This document shows, piece by piece, positions 35,072-40,533 of a stretch of DNA of 40,533 nucleotides. The notes beneath the pieces were generated by a model. That model was not told the DNA's origin, searched no databases, and was given only the letters and a program-made list of their open reading frames with translations. Position numbers and translations under genes: made by a program. Each line of letters starts with the position of its first letter. The stretch's first letter is position 1. The DNA is from Roseobacter sp. (GTDB taxonomy: Bacteria > Pseudomonadota > Alphaproteobacteria > Rhodobacterales > Rhodobacteraceae): assembly GCA_024636495.1 (NCBI GenBank), contig JAGXGZ010000044.1, forward strand, positions 1 to 40,533, read 5' to 3'.

Positions 35072-36058
35072 TTAAAGCATCGAAGGGACGACCTGATCCG
35101 GTGGGCGATGCCCGTCTTCGAACGTTTTGATGTTGATGATGACTTTTTCGCCCATCTCGATCCGGCCTTCCAATGTGGCCGAACCCATGTGAGGCAACAA
35201 AACCACGTTTTTCAGCTCGCGCAGACGCGGGTTGATGTCGGTGCCATGCTCGTACACATCAAGGCCAGCGCCTTGCAGCTCTCCGGCACGCAGCATCCGT
35301 GTCAGGGCGTTTTCGTCAATCACCTCGCCCCGGCTGGTGTTCACAATCACGGCTTCGGGCTTCATCAGTTTCAAGCGGCGCGCGTTCATCAGATGAAAGG
35401 TGCTGGGGGTGTGCGGGCAGTTGACGCTCAGCACATCCATGCGCGCGACCATCTGGTCCAGACTTTCCCAATATGTGGCACCTAACGCTTCTTCCACCTC
35501 GGGGCGCAGACGGCGGCGGTTATGATAATGCACCTGCATGCCAAAGGCAGCAGCCCTGCGTGCAACGGCCTGACCGATGCGACCCATCCCAAGAATGCCC
35601 AACCGGCGCCCGCTGACACGCCCGCCCAGCAGTGCAGTAGGTGCCCAGCCTTTCCAGTCGCCGGATTGCATCTGCGCCATGCCTTCGGACATGCGCCGTG
35701 TCACCGCGAGGATCAACGCCATGGTCATATCTGCGGTATCATCAGTCAGCACGCCGGGTGTGTTTGACACTAGAATGCCACGCTGGCGCGCTGTCATCAC
35801 ATCGATATGATCGACACCGGCACCGTAATTTGCAATCAGTTTCAATTGATCCCCGGCTTGCCCCAGCAACGTAGCATCGATTTCATCCGTCACCGTCGGC
35901 ACCAGAATATCGGCTGTTTTCATCGCTTCGCCCAGCTCGGCGCGCGTCATTGGCGTGTCATCGTCGCGCAACGTCACCTTGAACAATTCCGACAATCGCT
36001 TTTCTACGACCGCCGGCAACCGTCGCGTGACTACAACACTTAGCGGTTGCTTTGACAT
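35072..36058 (-). CDS. D-isomer-specific 2-hydroxyacid dehydrogenase (glyoxylate/hydroxypyruvate reductase-like)
   Basis: NAD(P)-dependent reductase of 328 residues. The substrate segment ANYGAGVDHIDV (about 77-88) precedes the Rossmann motif RRLGILGMGRIGQAVARR (about 151-168). The catalytic Arg243 is in VNTSRGEVIDE, the Glu near 270 in GLDVYE, and His290 in VLLPHMGSAT. HNRRR after beta-2 suggests NADP(H) preference. First gene of a probable operon with ggt and the FAD dehydrogenase. Divergent from the SH3 protein gene over 126 bases. Closest to glyoxylate reductases by motif pattern; substrate not fixed. Confidence 0.88.
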   Translation of the reverse strand: MSKQPLSVVVTRRLPAVVEKRLSELFKVTLRDDDTPMTRAELGEAMKTADILVPTVTDEIDATLLGQAGDQLKLIANYGAGVDHIDVMTARQRGILVSNTPGVLTDDTADMTMALILAVTRRMSEGMAQMQSGDWKGWAPTALLGGRVSGRRLGILGMGRIGQAVARRAAAFGMQVHYHNRRRLRPEVEEALGATYWESLDQMVARMDVLSVNCPHTPSTFHLMNARRLKLMKPEAVIVNTSRGEVIDENALTRMLRAGELQGAGLDVYEHGTDINPRLRELKNVVLLPHMGSATLEGRIEMGEKVIINIKTFEDGHRPPDQVVPSML

Positions 36059-36184
36059 TATGAGCCTCCCAAATCTGGCTTTGCGCTTTGCTTGATGGCA
36101 TGGTGTCCCAAGCGGCGACGAGGCACAAGAACTTCGCGGTGTAAAAGAGCATTAAATCAACAAACAAACATCAGGCAGATTGTC

Positions 36185-36691
36185 ATGACATCCAAGTTCC
36201 GTTCGGCCCTTATCGGGGCACTCGCTTTGATTCCGCTGGCTTTCGGACCGGTTTACGCCACAGAAGTAGGTCAGGTGACCAACCTGCCCGTGCCAAGGTT
36301 CGTCTCAATGAAAGCCGCAGAAGGAAACGTGCGGCGAGGTCCGTCACTGACCCACAGGATCGACTGGGTTTTCAAACACCGTGACATGCCGCTGCAAATC
36401 ACCGCCGAGCATGGCCATTGGCGCCGCGTCGAAGACCGCGACGGTATGGGCGGTTGGGTCCATTATTCTTTGTTGTCAGGCACCCGCACCGTCTTGATCG
36501 AGCAAGACAAGCTGAAGTTGCTGGTACGCCCCGACCCGAACGCCCCTGTGGCTGCCGAGTTCGAGATTGGTGCGATTGCACGTCTTGGCGAATGCACCCT
36601 TGAATGGTGTTTTCTGCGCGCCGACGGATACAAAGGCTGGGCCCCCAAGGCACGGCTTTGGGGCGTTGGCAGCAGTGAGTTGCGCGATTAA
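36185..36691 (+). CDS. Secreted SH3-domain protein
   Basis: A 168-residue exported protein with a signal peptide (KFRSALIGALALIPLAFGPVYA) and two bacterial SH3-type repeats: NVRRGPSLTHRIDWVFKH with HWRRVEDRDGMGGWVH, and LVRPDPNAPVAAEFEIGAIA with CTLEWCFLRADGYKGW. Such domains usually bind peptidoglycan or wall partners. ATG at 36185 gives the signal peptide directly; the longer frame from 36092 adds a non-homologous arginine-rich leader. Monocistronic or with the following quinone oxidoreductase 54 bases later. Confidence 0.85.
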   Translation: MTSKFRSALIGALALIPLAFGPVYATEVGQVTNLPVPRFVSMKAAEGNVRRGPSLTHRIDWVFKHRDMPLQITAEHGHWRRVEDRDGMGGWVHYSLLSGTRTVLIEQDKLKLLVRPDPNAPVAAEFEIGAIARLGECTLEWCFLRADGYKGWAPKARLWGVGSSELRD

Positions 36692-36745
36692 GATAGCAAA
36701 GCGGGTCGACTGCCCGGTGAATTTTCACGACACAAAGGACAGATC

Positions 36746-37735
36746 ATGCACGCGATGATATATTCGACATTGGGCGAAGCCCGCGATGTTTTGAAATTGA
36801 CAGAGATGGAAACGCCCAAACCAGGCGAGGGCGAGGTCAGCGTGCGCCTTGCGTTTTCCGGTGTGAACCCGTCTGACGTGAAATCGCGCCGCGGCCGGCC
36901 CGGGATGACCAAGCCACCTTTTGATCAGGTAATACCGCATAGTGATGGCGCAGGCGTGATCGAAGCTGTGGGCAGCGGGGTTGATTCCAAACGCATCGGC
37001 CAGCGCGTCTGGATCTGGAACGGCCAATGGCAGCGGCCTTTTGGCACTGCGGCCACCCACATTGCGCTTCCGTCGGCGCAGGCTGTAGATCTTGCCGATG
37101 ACGTATCCTTTGAAGCGGCGGCAAGCTTTGGTATCCCTGCCCTGACCGCCTGCCATGCCGTTTTTAACGGCGAGGATGTCAAAGGCCAGACAATGCTGAT
37201 CCAAGGCGGCGCGGGTACGGTAGGCTATCTGGCTGTGCAGCTTGCGAAATGGGCAGGCGCAAAAGTTATCGCCACAACAGGCAAGGATGGCACACCTCGG
37301 GCTAAAAAGGCTGGTGCCGACGTGGTTTTAGACTATTCATCACCAGATCTGCTGGCACAGGTTTTGGCTGCCAATGACGGCAATCCCGTTGATACGGTGA
37401 TCGAAGTCGAATTTGGTGTAAATGTCGGCTTGGATGCCGGCGCGATCAAACCAAACGGCCGGATCGCCGCCTATGGCTCGGCCAAGGAAATGACGCCAAC
37501 CCTGCCATTTCTTCCATTGCTGTTTAAAGCGGTCACCATCGACATCATCCTTGTTTATCTGCTGACAGACACCCAGCGCCGCAGCGCCATCGACAAGGTT
37601 CATCAGGCACTGGCCGAAGGCGCTCTTGACTGCCCGGTCGAGCAAATTTTCCCGCTTTCAGACACGGTGCGCGCCCACGAAGCCGTCGAAGCGGGTGCGA
37701 GGTCAGGCGCGATTTTGGTCGATTGCACTGGGTAG
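36746..37735 (+). CDS. NADPH:quinone oxidoreductase-like (zinc-independent MDR family)
   Basis: Medium-chain dehydrogenase/reductase of 329 residues. The catalytic domain has GVNPSDVKSRRGRPG and IPHSDGAGVIEAVG without the zinc ligands of alcohol dehydrogenase. The nucleotide-binding domain has LIQGGAGTVGYLAVQLAKWA and then KVIATTGKDG. Family members reduce quinones or enones with NADPH. ATG at 36746 has AAAGGA upstream. Physiological substrate unknown. Confidence 0.88.
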   Translation: MHAMIYSTLGEARDVLKLTEMETPKPGEGEVSVRLAFSGVNPSDVKSRRGRPGMTKPPFDQVIPHSDGAGVIEAVGSGVDSKRIGQRVWIWNGQWQRPFGTAATHIALPSAQAVDLADDVSFEAAASFGIPALTACHAVFNGEDVKGQTMLIQGGAGTVGYLAVQLAKWAGAKVIATTGKDGTPRAKKAGADVVLDYSSPDLLAQVLAANDGNPVDTVIEVEFGVNVGLDAGAIKPNGRIAAYGSAKEMTPTLPFLPLLFKAVTIDIILVYLLTDTQRRSAIDKVHQALAEGALDCPVEQIFPLSDTVRAHEAVEAGARSGAILVDCTG

Positions 37736-37789
37736 TGCCGCAGACGTTTTCGCCAGTTGCTATGCAGGTTCGATCATAGGAAAAACCTC

Positions 37790-39106
37790 ATGAAATTTCT
37801 TGTCTTAGTTCTGTGCCTCTTGCTCCCCTCCACAGTTGCAGCGCAAAGCAACACCACCCTTCCGACCAGCGCGATCGCGGTCGAGGAAAACGCAAGCGAC
37901 GACCGCGCAATAGCCACTCGAATCCGCACAATCCTGGCTGAATTGGATGGCTATGCAAACGTTGCGGTCACTGTGTCGGCAGGCATTGTGACCCTGTCCG
38001 GCACCACACTTGACGCGCAGCAAGCCCAGCAACTGACAGAGCTTGTAGGCCGCATCGAGGGCGTTGTCGCGATTGAGAATGACGTCATCGAGACTACCAA
38101 TGTAGCAGAGCGGTTGAACCCGGTTCTTGCCCGTTTCAAGGCCCGGGCGGCGCAAATCGTGGCTTTCCTTCCCCTGGCCGCAATTGCGGTAACCGTATTC
38201 ATTATTATCGTAATCTTTGGGTTCTTCATTGCCCGACGCAAGCAACCTTGGGACAGAATAGCGCCAAACGCGTTCATTGCCGACATTTACCGCCAGATCA
38301 TCAGGCTGTTCTTCGTCATTGCAGCCTTGGTGCTTGCCTTGGACATCGTCGGCGCAACGGCGCTTTTGTCAGGTATTCTTGGGGCTGCGGGCATTGTCGG
38401 CCTTGCAATCGGTTTTGCTGTCCGTGATTCGGTCGAAAATTTCATCGCCTCGATCATGTTGTCGGTCCGCCAACCTTTCCGTCCAAACGATACCATCGAG
38501 ATCGAGGGCGACATCGGCAAAGTCATCCGTCTGACCAGCCGTGCGACCATCCTGCTAAGCTTTGATGGCAACCACATCCGGATTCCCAACTCGACCGTGT
38601 TCAAAAGCCGGATCATAAATTATAGCCGCAACCCCGAGCGCCGCTTTATGCTCGTGCTTGGGATGGCACCGGACACAGATTTCGCAACCGCGCGTCTTCT
38701 CGCGCTTGAAGCCCTCAGCGCGCTGCCCTTCGTCTTAAAAACGCCAGAACCAGGCGTCTGGATTGAGACCATCGGTGACAGCACCATCTCGCTGCAACTG
38801 GCCGCTTGGGTTGATCAGAATGACACCAGCATCAACCTTGCGCGGGGCGAAGCGATCCGTGTCGTGATCGCGGCCTTCGATCATGCAGGCTTTGCCATGC
38901 CAGAACCCACGTACCGCATCGTCAAACCCATCGCTGCCGCGCCTTTGCCCAGCGACGATCGCGCCGCCCCTCGCAAGCCCCGTCTCGTGCCTCAAGTCGC
39001 TCAAGCCGTGGACGCCACTGCGGACAAAGCGCTAGAACAAATCGTCGATCAGGAACGCGCGGGTACCGAAAATGACTTGCTTAGCGAAGAAACTCCTAAT
39101 GAATGA
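37790..39106 (+). CDS. BON-domain mechanosensitive channel (MscS family)
   Basis: Small-conductance mechanosensitive channel of 438 residues. A signal-like N-terminus (KFLVLVLCLLLPSTVAA) is followed by a periplasmic BON domain (about 37-102: VTVSAGIVTLSGTTLDAQQA and GVVAIENDV). Three membrane helices follow (about 124-147, 170-187 and 190-225); the third carries the pore pattern GILGAAGIVGLAIGFAVRDS. The cytoplasmic beta domain has PFRPNDTIEIEGDIGKV and RIPNSTVFKSRIINYSR. A charged C-terminal tail ends in LSEETPNE. ATG at 37790 has AGGAA upstream. Probably relieves turgor on osmotic downshock. Confidence 0.9.
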   Translation: MKFLVLVLCLLLPSTVAAQSNTTLPTSAIAVEENASDDRAIATRIRTILAELDGYANVAVTVSAGIVTLSGTTLDAQQAQQLTELVGRIEGVVAIENDVIETTNVAERLNPVLARFKARAAQIVAFLPLAAIAVTVFIIIVIFGFFIARRKQPWDRIAPNAFIADIYRQIIRLFFVIAALVLALDIVGATALLSGILGAAGIVGLAIGFAVRDSVENFIASIMLSVRQPFRPNDTIEIEGDIGKVIRLTSRATILLSFDGNHIRIPNSTVFKSRIINYSRNPERRFMLVLGMAPDTDFATARLLALEALSALPFVLKTPEPGVWIETIGDSTISLQLAAWVDQNDTSINLARGEAIRVVIAAFDHAGFAMPEPTYRIVKPIAAAPLPSDDRAAPRKPRLVPQVAQAVDATADKALEQIVDQERAGTENDLLSEETPNE

Positions 39107-39145
39107 GATTCCTGCGATTATAGGCATTTTTTCTTGATTCAGGTC

Positions 39146-39174
39146 TTGCACCATTTCCGATCCCGGACTAAATA
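39146..39174 (+). promoter_or_regulatory. Promoter of tRNA-Gln
   Basis: TTGCAC (39146-39151) and TAAATA (39169-39174) are spaced by 17 bases and lie just ahead of the tRNA, placing transcription start near 39181. The match to the housekeeping sigma consensus is good (4 of 6 in the -35; -10 close to TATAAT). Confidence 0.65.
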
Positions 39175-39185
39175 ACGGCCAGTGA

Positions 39186-39260
39186 TGGGATGTGGCCTAG
39201 CGGTAGGGCACCTGTTTTTGGTACAGTAGATCGTAGGTTCGAATCCTACCATCCCAGCCA
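39186..39260 (+). tRNA. tRNA-Gln (anticodon UUG)
   Basis: A full 75-base cloverleaf with encoded CCA. Acceptor stem TGGGATG pairs with CATCCCA; the U1-A72 start is typical of tRNA-Gln. D-arm GCCT/GGGC, anticodon loop TTTTGGT (UUG, reading CAA and CAG), T-arm GTAGG/CCTAC with loop TTCGAAT. The top pair of the anticodon stem (27-43) is C-U rather than paired. It follows the MscS gene and is followed by AT-richer accessory DNA. Confidence 0.95.
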
Positions 39261-39292
39261 CTACTCTTCTGAACAGTGTTGTAAGAACCCGT

Positions 39293-39375
39293 GCCACCCG
39301 CTGGCGCTGCTTCTGCCCCAGTTTTCGCCCCCGCTAAGGGTGTGACGGGTGGCCCCTGATTGATCGTCTGGGGCC
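39293..39375. repeat. GC-rich inverted repeats downstream of tRNA-Gln
   Basis: GCCACCCG (39293-39300) pairs with CGGGTGGC (39346-39353), spanning a C-rich interior; GGCCCC (39351-39356) pairs with GGGGCC (39370-39375). The two share bases, so they would be alternative structures. They lie between the tRNA and the HNH gene's 3' end. No T-tract follows on either strand. No gene is seen in 39261-39387. Confidence 0.4.
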
Positions 39376-39387
39376 TATGCCACGGGC

Positions 39388-39774
39388 TTAGAGCAGGTCG
39401 TAGTTCACCCCGTTGGCCCAGTACTCCCAGTCGTCGCGCTTGTTATCCGCTGCCGAGCCCGGTTGAAGGTGCTCTGGACGACAACAGAGCTCGTTATGGC
39501 ATCGGTGCCGTATCACCACCCGCTCGCTCAGCACCTCCCGGTTGACTACGCAGTACACGAACCTCGCCGCCGCGACCTGCCGCCCTCGGAACCGGGTCTT
39601 GGGCCGCTTCACCGTCCCTCGCACCCAGCACCCATTGGCGTCTGCTTCAGTTTGCCTTACCTTCTTAGCTGAAAAGGGAGTGGCTGAATTGACTACAAAA
39701 AATGACCGTGAATTCTTGGAAAACTGGCTAAAAACGGGAAGCCCCGAACTTGCAGACGTACCTAACTCCGTCAA
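39388..39774 (-). CDS. HNH endonuclease (phage/homing type), start uncertain
   Basis: The C-terminal two thirds carries a phage-type HNH nuclease: DANGCWVRG, the segment RFVYCVVNRE, then HRCHNELCCRPEHLQPGSAADN (His90, Cys92, Asn94, Cys97, His102 in this numbering), matching the HxCxN-Cx-PxHL-N pattern of HNH_3 endonucleases of phages and mobile elements. The only in-frame ATG is at 39774, but that overlaps the HEPN-like gene on the other strand by 86 bases, and homology begins only near residue 45. The gene is therefore either expressed from that ATG with a non-homologous leader or a 5'-truncated fragment. I cannot decide. Confidence 0.6.
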   Translation of the reverse strand: MTELGTSASSGLPVFSQFSKNSRSFFVVNSATPFSAKKVRQTEADANGCWVRGTVKRPKTRFRGRQVAAARFVYCVVNREVLSERVVIRHRCHNELCCRPEHLQPGSAADNKRDDWEYWANGVNYDLL

Positions 39775-40201
39775 AATGGCCGCATTCTACTTCATTTTAC
39801 TTTGGAGTTTGTTTGACTTGCGGAAACTGGACCAATCCGGCAGCCGAGATGCTGTTGAGGTGTACTGCCAAACACTGCCAGTGGATGTAGATTTCTCTTC
39901 CTTCGAACCTTTCTGGGATTACTTTCAAGGGCGATATGCGAACGCTACGGGTGTTACCGAGCAATTCTACTCCTTAGTTGGAAACGATTATCTAACTCAA
40001 AAGCGGCTAGAACCCATCCTCGCGGCTCAGCAGGGGACGGCGAAAGAGAAACTCGCTGCCCTAGTTTTCATCACTTTCAGGTTGCGATGCAATCTGGTCC
40101 ACGGAGGCAAACATGTAGCAGGTCTCGTCGATCAATATGACAACCTGATGCATGGTGCAAAGCTCATGACGTTGATTTTGGGTATGAATGCCGCAGGCTA
40201 A
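39689..40201 (+). CDS. HEPN-like domain protein (putative ribonuclease/toxin)
   Basis: A 170-residue, mostly helical protein. Near the C-terminus it has RLRCNLVHGGK, in which Arg133-x4-His138 fits the R-x4-6-H catalytic motif of HEPN ribonucleases, with the polar residue after Arg and Gly after His as is common. The C-terminal helix LMHGAKLMTLILGM follows. I favour TTG at 39689 (MTTKNDREFLENW): AGGGAG (39675-39680) sits eight bases upstream; in-frame GTG 39680 overlaps that site and the ATG at 39542 adds a proline/arginine-rich shadow sequence of the HNH gene. Base composition is visibly more AT-rich than in the core genes. HEPN proteins often act as toxins or in phage defence; no antitoxin is recognised beside it. 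Confidence 0.6.
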   Translation: MTTKNDREFLENWLKTGSPELADVPNSVKMAAFYFILLWSLFDLRKLDQSGSRDAVEVYCQTLPVDVDFSSFEPFWDYFQGRYANATGVTEQFYSLVGNDYLTQKRLEPILAAQQGTAKEKLAALVFITFRLRCNLVHGGKHVAGLVDQYDNLMHGAKLMTLILGMNAAG

Positions 40202-40533
40202 GCTCAAACCGATCGATAGGCATAAAAACACGAGATTTATCCGGTTTAGGGGCCAAATCTTCCAGGGGACGCTTATAGAAGAAGCATACAGATTATGAAG
40301 TCGACCTTCGCAGTCCGGATTAGGTTAATCGCCTAGTCATGCCTGTTCTCCTGTTGATCTTCAGGAACAGCAATATGATTTGGAGCTTACGCAATCGACC
40401 CGAAACATGCGGTTAAGTCGCCATTCATGCGTCGTGCAGCATCGGTTAAGACTGGCTCGAAGGAAACCTCCGATGCACCGCAGCATCATGTGATATGATG
40501 TCTTGTCAACGCTGGGTTGTCGATGTGGGAGGG
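40202..40533. other. Right-edge region without a recognisable gene
   Basis: No open frame of convincing length or motif is visible in these 332 bases. Two short inverted repeats are present: GCATCGG (40439-40445) with CCGATGC (40470-40476), and the palindrome CATCATGTGATATGATG just after (about 40483-40499). They could be binding sites or part of an element beyond the edge. The base composition remains mixed and unlike the coding DNA to the left. Confidence 0.4.

Noticed and set aside
1..40533. CRISPR array
   Set aside because: No regularly spaced direct repeats are visible anywhere; the repeats found are dispersed palindromes or single pairs.

Overview
The window looks like chromosomal DNA of an alphaproteobacterium of the Rhodobacteraceae, most likely the Roseobacter group. 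This is inferred, not searched. The grounds are a hisS-hisZ-hisG operon with the short HisG, a cobalamin-dependent NrdJ next to a DUF1489 gene, an xdhABC-BMP transporter operon, a GcvT-fused dimethylglycine dehydrogenase-like enzyme, and GC-rich intergenic palindromes of the kind common in that family. Most of the window is ordinary, densely packed core and metabolic DNA. The two ends look accessory.

Left end (1-2854): no convincing gene in the first 378 bases, then an orphan TniQ-family gene (379-2220). Its C-terminal half reads as about five tandem helix-turn-helix modules. Directly behind it lies a decayed second copy of the last ~117 codons of a diverged relative, collinear without indels and broken by one stop where the intact gene has Trp573. 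A nested inverted/direct repeat structure follows (2652-2738).

Core part (2855-13779): nrdJ (-); DUF1489 (+); hisS-hisZ-hisG (-, overlapping); slyX (+); an uncharacterised lipoprotein and dnaE (both -).

Purine block (14000-23232): xdhA, xdhB, xdhC, an ABC ATPase, two permeases and a BMP-type binding protein run as one tightly coupled (+) transcription unit ending in a clear terminator. They should import a nucleoside or purine base and oxidise (hypo)xanthine. xdhA carries an in-frame copy of a repeat that is intergenic upstream of slyX.

Central and right metabolic part (23287-39106): a YeeE/YedE transporter (-) with an FNR-like site upstream; a glutathione S-transferase; a coupled set of aldo/keto reductase, FAD oxidoreductase, DUF938 and GH25 lysozyme lipoprotein; a small membrane protein and the dimethylglycine dehydrogenase-like enzyme (-); a 2-hydroxyacid dehydrogenase-ggt-FAD dehydrogenase operon (-) with a terminator; an SH3-domain protein, a quinone oxidoreductase and a BON-MscS channel (+).

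Right end (39146-40533): a tRNA-Gln(UUG) with a well-placed promoter. Beyond it the DNA becomes AT-richer and carries an HNH endonuclease reading frame and, divergently overlapping it, a HEPN-like protein with an R-x4-H motif and a probable TTG start. This is the most likely place for an integrated element or an undescribed defence or toxin gene.
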